A stretch of 64,000 nt of DNA from contig NC_087069.1 in NCBI RefSeq assembly GCF_963678635.1, forward strand, positions 8,878,633-8,942,632. The letters are read 5' to 3'. The translations under genes and the position numbers were made by a program. Below the pieces are notes generated by a model. The model saw only the letters and a program-made list of their open reading frames with translations. It ran no database searches and was not told where the DNA came from. The first letter of the stretch is position 1. Every line of letters starts with the position of its first letter. This document shows positions 1 through 11,280 of this stretch, one piece after another. Origin of the DNA: Symsagittifera roscoffensis. Lineage: Eukaryota > Xenacoelomorpha > Acoela > Convolutidae.

Positions 1-269
1 CGACGCCAAATGCTCTATAGAAGCCATGTTTAAGTGATTTTGATCGGAACAATGGTTAATAAAAGGTATTGGGGACAATGTTTAAGCGAGAATCATGAGC
101 TTATCTTGGATTTTTTGTTCAATCAAAACCTGCAAGTATCAAATCACGACCTTTATTCAGGTCAAGGCCAAATTTCCAGACATTGTCTTGATATTTTTTG
201 AATCATTTTCAATTTCGAGATTTGAATTAATTTGAATTACTAACGCTAAAATTTGAAATATAATTGGGT

Positions 270-1960
270 GCTGTCAGGATACTCTCACGGGTTGCAAATT
301 CAAATATGTCCGCTCAATTCTTTTAACGCTTCAGAGACAAACGTTTTTTTATGATTTTTTCAAAAAATTTAAAAAAAAAACTTGACAAAATTTGAAATTA
401 GCAATCCAATGGTGGATTGATGTCAAGTCATTTTCAGTGTTTGCAATTCTCGCCTCTAAACATGGTTACTGTAGCTTCCAAGATATGACGTTTTTTAGGA
501 ACTTTTCTAATTTAAAAATTTAGATTTAAAAAACTTTAAAAAATTGTAACTTTTCTACCCTGTAGTTGGAGTTTTCTCCGTACACTCAGGGGATAAAAAT
601 CTTGCCTCCAAATATGACAGCTCAATTCTTTTCAACTACCAAGATATGACGTTTATTAGTTTTCTTGAAGAATTTTCTAAAAGATTTAAAAAATTTGAAA
701 TTTCCAGCCCTATAGTTGGAGCTGTCAGATTACTCTCAGGGGATGCAATTTTTGCCTCGTTTGCCAGAGCTGCCCTAACTAAAACGAAGTCGCGACAAAT
801 GAGTTTCAATGCGAAATCGGTTTAAAACGACATAATCACAGTTGTTCCTGCAAAGACGTTTGCAATACATATGGAGCTCCGTTTCGTTCGAAGTTCAAGG
901 CAAATCACCAAGCACGAAGTTCAACCAGTGAAAGAAAACAAGTCAGAAATCAAGACTGGGATCTTCGAGGTTTTGAATAAGCTCGAACTAGAAGAAAAGC
1001 CCTGAAGATTTTGACACAAAGCAAATTTAGACGTTGGCTTCAAAAACCTGCATGTGATGCCTGAGCTGAAGCAATTGGTGAAAGATGAAGGCAAGAAGTT
1101 TGAAGAGAATATTTTGACAAAAGATCGACGAAAAGTTTCAACTTGATTGAAACTCTATCTGTTATATATGTAAAAGCGTATATGTAAAAATATTATTTTT
1201 TGAATGGATAACGAAAGAATATTTTAACGCTTAAGGTATATCGTATATTGCAATGCTTTTTTTCTTTTGATTTTCCATTTTGATTTCAATTGTTCATTTG
1301 ACAACGTTTGAATTTATAAACCGAATAGTAAGATGCGGTCAGGGTTCCCTAAGAGTTGCAAATTCGGCCTCCAATTATGAATATTCAAATCTTTTTAGTT
1401 TACGAGATACTTTTAATTTCTCAAAAATTTCTTAAATTTAAAAACTTCTTTAAAATTCGACATTCCCTACTCTGTGGTTATGTGCTATCAGGGAACTCTC
1501 AGGGGCTGCAATTTTTGCCTCAAAATGTGATTCCGCAATTAATTTTTTTACCGAGATATGACGTTTTGTGCTGATTTGTTCAAATTTTTTTGTGAAAAAA
1601 ATCAAAATTCGATTAAAAAGTTCGAAAATCCCAATCCTGTAGTTGGGTGATGTTAAGGTACTCTCAGGGTTTGCAGAAGTTACCTTAAAATGTGACTGCT
1701 CAACTACTTTAAAGTTCCGAGATAGGTCGTTTTTTACCGATTTAAAAAAATTCATAAAATTAGATTTGAAAAGTTCAAAATTGGAAATTCCGAACCAAGT
1801 ATCTTTGCTCAAATTTTTTTTAGTTTCCGGAATATGTGATTTTAAAAGTTTGTAGAAAATTGAAACCTGTAAAATCTGCAATTTGACATTCATATAGCTC
1901 AGTTCTGCCAGGGTAGTGTCAGGGCTTGGAAATTTTTCCTGCAAAAGTGGCTTATTATAA
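270..1960 (+). repeat. Diverged tandem/dispersed repeat, ~165-bp unit
   Basis: A loose motif recurs near 270, 562, 708, 1335, 1471, 1638 and 1903: CTGTCAGGGTACTCTCAGG, then GGTTGCAA, TTGCCTCCAAATATGA and an AAGATATGACGTTT-like end. Spacing is about 145-175 bp where the array is regular. Single copies also occur near 45,145 and 47,070, so the unit is partly dispersed. The apparent ORFs here are open only because the repeat is AT-rich. It looks like an old satellite-like or transposon-internal repeat interrupted by the B-box remnant at 890-1140. Confidence 0.6.
890..1140 (+). pseudogene. B-box/coiled-coil gene remnant (coiled-coil part only)
   Basis: From 904 one frame reads a decayed version of the end of B-box 2 and the coiled coil of the intact gene at 29,853. 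Matching stretches are TKHE, IFEVLNKLELEEKP and ELKQLVKDEGKKFEE, compared with SKHE, VFELLTELEVKEKP and DLKELVKEECKKLEE. Two in-frame stops follow EEKP. No first B-box and no C-terminal domain were found beside it. This is a fragment of a fourth family member. Confidence 0.7.
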
Positions 1961-2782
1961 AATTTATAGTGGTTCAGGTTATTTTGTTCCGGATATTTTG
2001 GGTTTTTTTTGCAATTTATTAATTTTTTTGACAAAAGAAAAATTGTTTCGAAGGTTTTTTTTCTATTTTTGTTTTCATTTTATTTCAATTAGTTCATTTT
2101 GGTATCGCAAGTGATGCGAAGCTTAGCTTTGCCTTTGTCTTTTTCTTCTTGTAATCAAATTTTTACTTGGAGTCTGAATTCTAGTAATACTCCTTTCCAT
2201 ATAGTATATTTTATTAGAGTATCCGAAACTTAGACGAGAACTAGAATCTGCTGTTGATTTTTCTAAGATTTTTTAGTTTTTGTCTGAGCGACATAAATTA
2301 GTAACTATAAAGCGTGTTTGAACCGCAACTTCGCGTCGGATCAAGGCTTAAAGGAAGCATGCTTAGTTCGAAATAGCAAGAAAATTTTTATTTTAAATAA
2401 ATAACCCTTCCAAAAAGACCCTAGACATATCTTTGAATGACTTTAGTAGTTTTCGTAATGTAAATAGTTTTTGAACTAATTAACTATTCAAAATTTCTGT
2501 TAATCGATTTTCGAAGTTTTTTTGTTTCATAAAAATAACAACCAGAGATGTATCCAAGACTCGGAAAATTTATTTGTCTGTCAAGGGTAACTAAACGCCT
2601 GGTCCGCACTCACTGTTTTAACCGTTGTTTACTTAAAGACCTTTTTATCTTATTTGCGTATCATAATTTTGTATACTTTTATTTGCTTGTTTACTTCTGT
2701 TGTGGCAACAGTGCAATGAACAAGTTTAATTTCTAAAACTGCTGAAAAAAATTGTCCATGAGCTCAGCGCTGCTTTCAATAC

Positions 2783-3113
2783 TGTATGGTTTGGCCCAAA
2801 GAAGTAATGATTGATTGCTATTGTAATTTTTGAAATTAGTTGTGCAGCATATCAAAAAGCACGTTTTGAACTAACATATTTAGCATACTTTTCTATTTGC
2901 TTGTCGTCTTTCAACTAACTTCAAGCTAAGTTTGTTTTGAAGCTCAATTTTCAGTTCTGTGTGGTTTGGCCCAATCAAATAATGGTTTATTGTTATTGTA
3001 ATTTTTGAAGTTAGTTATGCAGCATATATAAAACCACGTTTTGAACGAACATTTTAAGCAAACTTTTCAATTTGGTTATCGTCTTTCAACTAACTAACTT
3101 CAAGCTAATTTGG
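2783..3113 (+). repeat. Two-copy tandem duplication upstream of B-box gene, period ~174 bp
   Basis: Two diverged direct copies (about 2783-2935 and 2957-3113) share GGTTTGGCCCAA, TTATTGTTATTGTAATTTTTG, GCAGCATAT, CACGTTTTGAAC and CTTTCAACTAACTTCAAGCT motifs, with substitutions. They sit directly upstream of the start codon at 3201 and so occupy the presumed promoter/5' UTR. No TATA box or other named element can be assigned. Confidence 0.7.
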
Positions 3114-3200
3114 TTTTTGTATTAGCGTAAAATCAAAAATAAAAAGTTGCATAGCAAACTTTGTAGCCAAGTTTTTTAACGCTTTTCTTCTAACGCTAAA

Positions 3201-4343
3201 ATGACTTCCAAATGTGTCACGTGTTTATCAAATTTGCCCAATGAAACGTTGTATCGATGTCAAACATGTCACAGAGAGCAGGACGAAGCTTCAGGTTTCG
3301 AATACTTCTGCGAAAATTGCTTAGTGTCACATATTCGAAAAGGTCATTCAGTAATCGACTGCAAAGGTGATAAGCCCCTTATATGCTCGGAACATAGTTT
3401 GATCTGCCTTGAGTATTGCAAAACTTGTGACGTTACGTTTTGTTACAAATGTCTGGGAAGTCACAGCAAACATGAATTTGAAGCTGTTAGCGTGAATGGC
3501 TTAGAAACAGTGGAGAACCATGGGAGAAAATTTTTCTACATTCCCGGTTCTTGCTCGATTATTTATAGAATTGAGAAGAAACATTCAAATGAAATCAAAT
3601 TTGCAAAATTTGGTTGGGATCAAAGTGGCCCTGGATCTATGAGCGCTCTTGCATGTTTTGAGCGCTTTTCTGGCAGTGTTGAAGTTACTCACGCTTTCTG
3701 TTTTAATGAAAATCAAATACTCATACTGATGAAGGACAGGACTGCGAAAATTTATTCAAGTGATCGCCTTCGGTCATGTAGCTTCCCGCAGAAGGAGAAC
3801 TATTTGTGGCCTTATGGGAATTCTTGCTCTCCTGACTGGTCATACTGGAATGCTAAAGAGAAGAAAGTTCGGTTCACTCATAGTGCTGACTTGTGGCTCA
3901 ACTGCGATAAGTGTCCGAAAATCAAAATGAGCAGCTCAAAAAGTTCTCTGCTGTGCTTTTTTGATTCTAAATGTGACATTAATTATGTCAACACAAGCAT
4001 TAATTCGATTATAAAGATACCTAAAGAAGTTCATGGATTTGAGTCAATTGACTGTTTTTCTGCACTGAACTATGAGCGTTTGCTGGTATGGAAAGTTGCC
4101 ACAAAAGAGATTACAAGTTTACAGAGTTGTCGGCCTATCTTTGGGCAAGTGAAATTCGATGTGAAAGAGCGAATTTATTGGAATGATAAACCAGAGGTGT
4201 TTTGGTCTGTTGATAGACATTACCTTCTGTACCCTGTTTTAAAATCAAAACTCGATATGGTTTTAGAAGACACTTTTATTTTTGCAGTTCGGTTTACGTG
4301 GAACCAATTAGAATGGAGACAACACATAAATAATCCAAAATAA
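3201..4343 (+). CDS. Two-B-box zinc-binding protein lacking the coiled coil
   Basis: A 380-residue intact ORF. Residues 5-50 form a first B-box-like module with Cys pairs C5/C8 and C20/C23, a further Cys pair and closing His residues. Residues ~62-91 form a classical B-box 2 pattern (CxxH, YCxxC, CxxC, HxxH). B-boxes are zinc-binding interaction modules of TRIM-type proteins, but there is no RING finger. The C-terminal ~250 residues match the C-terminal domain of the gene at 29,853 (motifs AKIY, LWPYG, WNAKEKKVRFTH, CPKIKMSSS, KEVHGFESIDC, NDKPEVF). About 100 coiled-coil residues present in that paralogue are missing here without loss of frame, so B-box 2 passes almost directly into the C-terminal domain. 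The start is the first ATG in frame, just before MTSKCVTC. Unlike the paralogues, no splice acceptor lies just before the ATG. Substrate, partner and location are unknown. Confidence 0.85.
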   Translation: MTSKCVTCLSNLPNETLYRCQTCHREQDEASGFEYFCENCLVSHIRKGHSVIDCKGDKPLICSEHSLICLEYCKTCDVTFCYKCLGSHSKHEFEAVSVNGLETVENHGRKFFYIPGSCSIIYRIEKKHSNEIKFAKFGWDQSGPGSMSALACFERFSGSVEVTHAFCFNENQILILMKDRTAKIYSSDRLRSCSFPQKENYLWPYGNSCSPDWSYWNAKEKKVRFTHSADLWLNCDKCPKIKMSSSKSSLLCFFDSKCDINYVNTSINSIIKIPKEVHGFESIDCFSALNYERLLVWKVATKEITSLQSCRPIFGQVKFDVKERIYWNDKPEVFWSVDRHYLLYPVLKSKLDMVLEDTFIFAVRFTWNQLEWRQHINNPK

Positions 4344-4344
4344 A

Positions 4345-5740
4345 TAATAATTATTTATTAATTTCTTTTTTGTCTCGATTCTGATTGGTTGAAACAGTAT
4401 TTGTCTAAATACTGACAAGTCTGAAAACGCGGTTGTCTAAATACTGCTATGTAACCGGTTTACGTATAGGCGAATAATGGAAGACTGAACTTATCATGCA
4501 CACCATTTGTAAATTATATTTTCTCTGTAATTAATTTTAATTTTCTATTCAATTCTGTTCGAAGTTTATCTTTCTTTTATGGCTCAAATGGATGCTAAAT
4601 TGCAACAGTTCCACATTAAAGAATAAATACTTATCGTCTGCAGTACTTGGTCTCACAATAAAAAAAATAGTTCAAATAACTGTGGATTAGAAAGCGAAAA
4701 ATTGGAAGTCATTGTTTTTCTGCGTTTCCTTTGCAGTTCAGTTTAATTAGATTGGTAGAATTTATTTCTAATTGAAAGAAATTAATTTAATTTAGAATTG
4801 GGCGAAAATAATTTCCTTTCACTTTGATTTAGCGACCGCTAAGAATGAACGCTATTGCCGCTATTATAGCGTTCTAAAACTCTGAAATCGAGATAATTGT
4901 TGAACTTTAAATCGGGAGCACTTTGTCAAACACGGAAACATTTTTGACAATTCTGTGACAATAATGGATTGTTTTTGAAAGTCTGCCGTTTTGATTTTGT
5001 ATTCATGGATTGAAGCCGAAGCAAAGCCCGTTTATAAATCCGCGTTAATTATTGTTTTTCTAGTTTTTCAATTCTTTCTAATTTTTTTTTGCTCTATTAT
5101 TTTGATAATTACTTTTAGAATAAATATTGTTTACCCTTGCGATTGGCAAGGCTGTTGCAATCAGATAGTAGGCTTTTTAGCCGTGAACAACTTTTTTAGA
5201 CGCGTAAATATGTTACACGGGTTTCAACTTGCTAATTAATTCAATCAACCATCCAGCGCATTTTTTTTGTCGGCTTAGTTTCCTTAGGCCGATTTTTTGA
5301 AGGTTTAGATTTATTCTAGTTTTTTAATGCCCGTTCTTAAACCCATTAGTGGAGGTACTTGAGTTACACATTTTTTTGAGAAGTTTTAGTTGTTTTATTT
5401 ATGAATTATTACGCATGCGATTATTATGCTCGGGATTAGCAAGCGTTATTAATTCGGGCTATATTTTTTCATGTAAATAATGCGTCCAACAGAATCACTG
5501 AATCTTTTTCTCAAATCTGCACGTTCGTCAGCCAACTGGTATTTTGATCATGTCTGTATAACAAGTGCCCGTTCTATTCAACAATAGTTTTTAATTTTTA
5601 ATATTGGTTTTTTACGCACTTTGATATGGTATATTTTGCGTTTCTCGTTTTTTTTCTGACTGTGCTTAGTCGTCTTAATATCTCATCGGCTTAATGGTCT
5701 CAAATTGCGCCTTAGAAATAAGTTAAAACCGTTGATACAT
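4345..5740. other. Intergenic, mostly unassigned
   Basis: About 4365-4445 matches one arm of the foldback repeat at 28,798-28,862 (shared TCTGATTGGTT, TACTGAC, CGCGGTTGTCTAAATAC). The rest is AT-rich DNA without a gene or a repeat boundary that I can support. The 82-aa ORF at 4991 is hydrophobic and unsupported. Confidence 0.5.
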
Positions 5741-6070
5741 TTTTAGGTTATCAAATGAATCGAAAAAACCTATGTGTTTCAAACAACAATACAATAGTAA
5801 AAACTGAATTTCAGAAATTTTACAATTCAAGAAATCGCTCTATTTTTTGTTATGCATTATTTGTATATAATTTGGCTATGTACTTTTATTATATGCAGAG
5901 TTAGTGCGTTTAGCTCATTATATTCCAAATTCTTACATGCAAAATTTGTGTCTATTTATGTGTGGTGTCTATTTATAGCATATGTAGCTGCCTTATTGGT
6001 GGTTCACATTTTCTTATTGCATTTTTTACAGCTATTTTTTGCCGTTTTATCGAATCGCAGCTCTGCCTTA
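5740..6070 (+). repeat. Dispersed repeat, copy of the family seen at 39,235-40,075
   Basis: It shares ordered blocks with 35,090-35,460 and 39,235-40,075: TCAAATGAATCGAAAAA, AAAAACTGAATTTCAGAAA, TTATATTCCAAATTCTTACA, TGCAAAATTTGTGTCTATTT and AGCATATGTAGCTGC. It has no coding potential and its ends are unclear. Confidence 0.55.
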
Positions 6071-6272
6071 GTGCTAAATAATTAAAATATAAAAATATAG
6101 TTACTTCGTTTTTCCGCTTAATTAGGAAACCATGTCATTTTGAAAGTTTTTCTGAAAAACATTTTCCTGTTTAAATCTTTCTAATGTTTTGCGAAGCTGT
6201 TCTTCTTTGTAATTGAGTGTTGACTATCTGAGTTTTCTGTTAACGAGGTATCGTTTGCCTACAGAGACTGAA

Positions 6273-6632
6273 ATGACGGAAGCATTTGGTGTGGCTTGTG
6301 ATGAAATTCTTGCGAGCATAAATTATATTCAATTATGAAATAGCGGCAACATATATGATCCAAAAAGCTGGATTTACCTAGAATATTTCAAAAAACCGCA
6401 GAAAAGAGAGAAAAGAAAGGAGTTTCAGTCCGTTCAAATTAAGTCTGAATTAAAATTAAACGTGTTTGAACTACGGACGGATTTGACATTAAAAGAAAAT
6501 CCTTTAAGACTCAAGCATGAGGCAAATTGAAAAAGCGTTCGAAAAATCAGCAAAAAGCAGTGCGTGTGAAAAAGTTTATCAAGAAAGAGCTTTAAAAAAA
6601 ACTGGAAGAAACTTGCGGAGAAATTCAATTTA
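6273..6632 (+). pseudogene. B-box gene remnant (start plus coiled-coil fragment)
   Basis: It opens with an ATG in a context like its paralogues and reads MTEAFGVACDE, against MTESVCVACEE in the intact gene. The zinc modules are then lost, and recognisable coiled coil returns near 6455-6530 as VFELRTDLTLKENPLRLKHEA, followed by a stop and frame changes. An internal deletion has removed both B-boxes, and the C-terminal domain is absent before the next copy starts at 7007. Confidence 0.7.
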
Positions 6633-7006
6633 AATTGTTTTCAAACTAAGAGTTAAGATGAAAGCTGACTACAGTCTATAATGAGTAGTCTCTAATGAGT
6701 TGATTTCTCTACAGTGTCGGACAAGAGCCATACTTTTGGTTCATTACTTTACTGTTTTCTTATAAATTTTGAATTTCAATGTTCAGAATGTTATATTTAA
6801 ACGCTGGGGTTCAAGGTATTTCAGATAGTATTATGGTAGAACAGCCACCTCGAGAGTAATTATTATGATTTTTTAAAGTTGGTACAAACAATTTCATGAG
6901 AAAAAGAAAAATCAGCTTTTTTCTGCTATATGAGTACCATGGGTGATGATATGAGCTTTTACTTTAAAACATAAAACATTGACAGTGTTTTGTTTTCAGG
7001 TACAAA

Positions 7007-8590
7007 ATGACTGAATCTGTTTGTGTAACTTGTGAAGACCTTTTCCCGAAATATCAAACTGTATCATTGCCAGAGATGCTTTGAAAAGCAGGATGAAGCA
7101 GTAGGCGTTGATTGTCTCTGCGAAGACGGCTTTATTTCATATATTAAGAAAGGCCATTCAGTGGTCGATTCTAACTCAGGGAACAGAACCATTGACATGT
7201 TTTAAGCACAGTTTTAACTACACAAATTTTTGCAAATCATGTAATGTTACATTTTGTGTGAAATGTTCTGGAAATCATAGCAAGCTCCAGCTTCAATCAA
7301 TGGAAGAAAAAGCGTCAGAAGTGAAAGCTAAGGTGTTTGAGCTATTGAAGAAGTTAGAGATGAAAGAAAAACCACTTAGACTGAAACAAGAGACAACTTT
7401 GATTGCTTAGCACAAATTCCAGCTCTCTTACTTAATTTGAAGCAAATGGTGAAAGAAGAGGGATGCAGAAAATTGGAAAGGAAGCTGCAGGAAAAATTGA
7501 TGAAACTAAGAATAAACGATGATTTACCAATTGAATTGAAAATGGTTAATGATGAGATGTTGGATTTGCAGAAAATGACGCGAGAGCTGCTCAGTCAATC
7601 CAATCGGAGATTACTGCTAAAATTATGTGGTAACTGCTTAAGATATACGGGGTTTTGAAACGAATTACAATAACTCGATAGTTAGATCCTGTGGTTTTGG
7701 AGATGTTCGAGAAATGTTCAAAAATTTGTCGAAGAAAATTGAGAAGCTCATAGAAACTGCTGCGGATTCAGAAAATTCTGGCAATTTGATTTTTTTTTTA
7801 CTTCAGCGGGTATTACCAGTCTCGTGTACATAAAGTAGAGACCAATCCTTCACCTGAAGTTAAAGTTTCAAATGTTTTGAGTGATAAGACTGGTGTTCAA
7901 CGCATGGGCAAACCTGCATGTGTTGAAAGATTGCCAAGTACCAATGAAATCACTCATGTTTTTTATTGTGGCTTTTTTGTTGATGGGAAAAATGGGGTGA
8001 CCATTTAATAATTCTGCTGATAGACAAAACTGCAAAAAATATGACGTCGCAAATTTTCGTTTTGAGTCATTTGACTACCCGAAGTACGCTAAATACTTCG
8101 GAGATTCGTGAGATTATTGTTCTCTTTAGTGGTCCCACTGGCATGTAAGAAGAAGAAAATTTGATTCAACCACTACGTGGATTTAAGTTTCGACACTTAT
8201 AATTGTCCCAAAATAAAATTGAGCAGCTCACATTCTTATATACTGCGCTTTATCGATCAGAATAGTGACATCATTTATGTCAACACACATGGTAATGTGA
8301 TTGAGAAATTCAGCAAAGAAGTTCATCAGCTGCAATCAATTGACTGCATATCTGCGTCAACTGCGAATAATGTAATAGTTTTGACGGTTGCTACCAAGTC
8401 GCTTACGATGTCTTTCAAAAAAGAATTCGAAATTTCATGCCACACTCCAGGTTGGGAAAATAAACCAGAGGTATTTGATAGCAATCTTTCAAATTTCTGC
8501 GTATCACTATGTCCTTTATAAAAACAAACTAACGAAAACCAATCAGACGATCCCTATGGTTTGGCGCTTTTCGTTTGAATCATTAAAATC
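7007..8590 (+). pseudogene. Full-length but frameshifted B-box gene copy
   Basis: The start (MTESVCVTCED) is preceded by TGTTTTCAG, exactly as in the intact gene at 29,853. The homologous parts lie in order but in different frames: B-box 1 broken near 7060-7150; B-box 2 and coiled coil at 7190-7410 (CNVTFCVKCSGNHSK, EVKAKVFELLKKLEMKEKP); more coiled coil at 7437-7658; C-terminal domain at 8177-8521 (CPKIKLSSS, KEVHQLQSIDC, ENKPEVF). At least four frameshifts or stops separate these blocks. It is closer to the 29,853 gene than to the 3,201 gene because it keeps the coiled coil and the upstream acceptor. It is almost certainly non-functional unless the assembly is error-rich here. Confidence 0.85.
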
Positions 8591-8635
8591 TGAAGTTTTT
8601 AAAATGTTATCTATCTATTACTATCTATAAATTGA

Positions 8636-8795
8636 AGCTCAAATTTTATATCCAAATCATTTCTGTTTATCCGAACTGAATAGCCACATAGACAAAACGT
8701 TCCAATTCAGAATATTTTCTTCCTACCTTCCCTGACTAGGGGAAGTGACCAACCATCATCTGTCCCAAAAATTCCCCCGAAACTTGAAATAATCA
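8636..8795 (-). pseudogene. Duplicated fragment of the minus-strand disordered-protein gene
   Basis: On the + strand this stretch parallels 31,445-31,610, which is the 3' end of the large exon of the minus-strand gene. Shared blocks include TTTTATATCCA, GCCACATAG, CAAAAC, TTCCCTGA, AACCA and CTGTCCC. In the fragment, the donor that follows CAG in the intact gene has changed from GTAAGA to AAATGA. It lies just downstream of the B-box pseudogene, in the same relative position and orientation as at 31.4 kb. So one duplication carried both the B-box gene and the adjoining exon end. Confidence 0.75.
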
Positions 8796-8914
8796 ATAAA
8801 AAAGTAGACGGGCACTAGACTTTTTCTCACCGTAATTGAATTTTCTTACGAATCTAAAAATTTTCTTATTTTAAAAACTGAAAAGAATTTAATCACCATT
8901 AATCGTTCAATTAC

Positions 8915-9240
8915 ATTTGCGAGAGCAAGTGTCTTGTAATCGGGAACTAGACTTTTTCTCACCGTAATTAAATTGTCTTAAGTTGCTTTATTAGTGAACC
9001 ATGGCAACTTCCTTCCCACTTGGCCTCAAGGTATCACAGTTGCCTTTGTACCCTAAGGTCTTGGGTTCGAATCTTGTCCGGACTTTTTTTTCATTTTGTA
9101 CGAAAATGAAAAAAGTCCGGCTAAAATTAAATGGTCGGACTTTCATTTGTCTGTTTCTGTTTTGTCGGCTAAGTTGCCACGTCGGGGAATTTCCTTGTGC
9201 TGTTCCCAATTTTCATCCCAAAGGCAAGTGTTTTTGATTT
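8915..9240 (+). repeat. tRNA-derived SINE-like element
   Basis: The head is GCGAGAGCAAGT, CTTGTAATCGGG, AACTAGACTTTTTCTC. It is followed by a tRNA-like part with the B-box promoter motif GGGTTCGAATC near 9063. The same head occurs near 12,828 and 37,585, and an AACTAGACTTT-like piece near 8815. A perfect-looking stem-loop follows the B box. Confidence 0.6.
9078..9120. repeat. 18-bp-arm hairpin inside SINE
   Basis: The arms CCGGACTTTTTT... at 9078-9097 and ...AAAAAAGTCCGG at 9103-9120 pair almost completely around a GTACG-type loop. It sits just after the tRNA-like B box, so it is probably part of the SINE body and not an RNA polymerase III terminator. Confidence 0.7.
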
Positions 9241-9317
9241 ACTCATGTAATTTGTGAAAAGGCTGAAATAGATCAACACTTTTCAATCATTTTTTTTCCA
9301 ATTTTCTTGTTTTTTTT

Positions 9318-9455
9318 CCACTTTCTCTAATGTCTCTTGGGTATCTTCTTCTTTTCATTTGTTTTAACAATTGGGTCGAAATAACTGTCCACTTTCTCTA
9401 ATGTCTCTTGGGTATCTTCTTCTTTTCATTTGTTTTAACAATTGGGTCGAAATGC
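9318..9455 (+). repeat. 71-bp tandem duplication
   Basis: Two nearly identical direct copies start with CCACTTTCTCTAATG at 9318 and 9389. The lack of divergence points to a recent event or an assembly duplication. Confidence 0.9.
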
Positions 9456-9799
9456 CCTTTTTATCTGTTCGTTGATTTTCGCTGATTTTACTCGATGCGC
9501 TATTGTAGCATGTTAAGGCCTACGTTTTGCTTGTTAAGGCCTAGGGCCTAGATTAGCCTAAAATTTGAGTCAAGTTTTTGAAATTTGTTCAATCTCTTCT
9601 TAATTTATCCTTATTTTACGTAAAATATTTATTCCTTCCTGTGATGCACCACGTCTCAGCCTCGCCTCTGTCTAAAAAGTTTATCACTTTCACTAATCAT
9701 GTGCTGTAGCTTTTTAAGGGTTTTTTCGGTGGCGGACCAATTAGCGTACAACTGGCTTTAAATTCTCAAAAATGACATGAAAATTGTGTCACCCAGTAC

Positions 9800-10170
9800 C
9801 CTTTAACTTATTACACAAGAGAAGCGTAGTGCCATACTGCGAACTTCGCTTTTTTTTCCAACCGACGTCTCAAATAAAAGTTCTCATTTTTTGGTGGCAC
9901 TTCCGCAGCAATAATATTATATCTGGTGCTGCATAGCAATATGTCTTTGGATTCGTGTTATTGGTGGCTAGTGTTGAAGGATTGACACGTTCATGGCCAG
10001 GATGCTACGAAGTTTGACTCCGAAGCTTGGCGTCTGTGTTTGAAAACTGGACGATTTGCCATGCTCTGTTCCATAGTATGAGACAGTGATTATAAGCATC
10101 TTCAGCAAATAAAAACACAACCACAGCTAAAATTTTGACTATGCACTGTAAATGGTTAAGACATGTTTGA
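9800..10170 (+). repeat. Dispersed repeat (pair with 11,935-12,320)
   Basis: Direct-repeat partner of 11,935-12,320. Shared ordered blocks include TTATTACACAAG, GAAGCGTAGTG, TTGGTGGC, GGACGATTTGCC, GCTCTGTTCC, GAGACAGTGATTATAAGCAT and AAATTTTGACTATGC. A weaker relative is at 60,300-60,470, where it leads into a tRNA-like block, so the family is probably SINE-derived. Confidence 0.65.
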
Positions 10171-10429
10171 CAAACTTAGTTTCACAACAATCAGCTGAAG
10201 CATCGTAAAATTTTTGCCGGATAATAAACACAGAATCAAAAACAAAAGTTAAAGTTAGCATGCTAAATAGATACGATTTTTTAAAATCTAGATTAGAGCA
10301 TGCCTAGTTATTTTTTTTTGATAAGAATTAGGTTTATGTAAAGTGACATCTAGTAATTTAATCAAAAGGAAAGGGTCCGCGATCAATCAACACAATTGCC
10401 GAATTGCAATTTGAGTTCCAAATAACTTA

Positions 10430-11153
10430 GCCAACAATTGTCTCTTTTCTAGAGAATCTTAATTATCGAATTACCCACAGTAATTCCGCTCAATCACTCA
10501 GTCCGACCGACTAAAATCAATAGTGTCGCTAAGGATCACTATTCTTTTGAGGTACTTTGACTGATCTCTTTACCTCGCAATTCCTGATTCTCTAACTATT
10601 GAGAACCCAAATAATCTCACTACTAGTTATCTCTCTTTAGCAATTATTGTTCTAACTAACTGAGAACCAACCGTTCGCTCTCACAGCACAATTGTTCTGC
10701 CTAAGGGTAGGCTACTTGCTATTCTCTATAATATTTGTCTTTTTGAGTTTTAGTTCTAGTTAGAGTTATGTCGACCCTACAAGTCCTGACATTTACTTTG
10801 GTACCCATTTCGCAAGGTCTTAACTGAATTTTTCCTCTGTCGCCACTAGTCTTTAAGTTCCAAGTTCATTATAGGCATCTCTAACTAAGTTGTGCAAATA
10901 TCAAGTCCAATTTCACCTCCAAACCGAGTTATGTTTAATTAACCAATTGTTTACTCTGCTACTTATCGTATTGATTTGTCAATACCGAGTTACGTAGTAT
11001 TCATTAGGTCTCACATACTACCATTCTCTTAATACATTCATTAATATGGACTACCAAATCTAAATTGAAATTCTTGCGTACCATAAGGGTAACCCTCTTT
11101 ACCGGTCTTCGCCCGAAACGTACATAAGTAAGTCTAGAATTGACAATTCTACA
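10430..11153. mobile_element. Possible old solo LTR related to the 15-24 kb element
   Basis: It carries repeated TGAGAACC, CTACTAGTTATCTCTCT and AGCAATTATTGTTCT blocks, like those inside the two LTRs at 15.9 and 22.8 kb, and ends in ATTCTACA like LTR B. Base composition and style resemble the LTRs, but the left boundary is unclear and identity is low. It could be a different family with similar simple motifs. Confidence 0.4.
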
Positions 11154-11223
11154 GTTGTGTCATAAATGTGTATGTGAGCTACTCTTAATTTTTTTTTCAT
11201 CTATGCTAGTATGAATCTCTCGT

Positions 11224-11280
11224 GTCTGTGTATGTGTGTGTGTGTGTGTGTGTGTGTTTGTGTGTTTGTAAGCGTGTGTG
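11224..11280 (+). repeat. (TG)n microsatellite
   Basis: A run of TG dinucleotides with a few TTTG interruptions. Confidence 0.95.

Noticed and set aside
1450-2034. 194-aa minus ORF
   Set aside because: Lies in the ~165-bp diverged repeat; its internal similarity comes from the repeat and no domain is visible.
9078-9120. Hairpin as an intrinsic transcription terminator
   Set aside because: The context is a eukaryotic SINE; a bacterial-type terminator has no meaning here.
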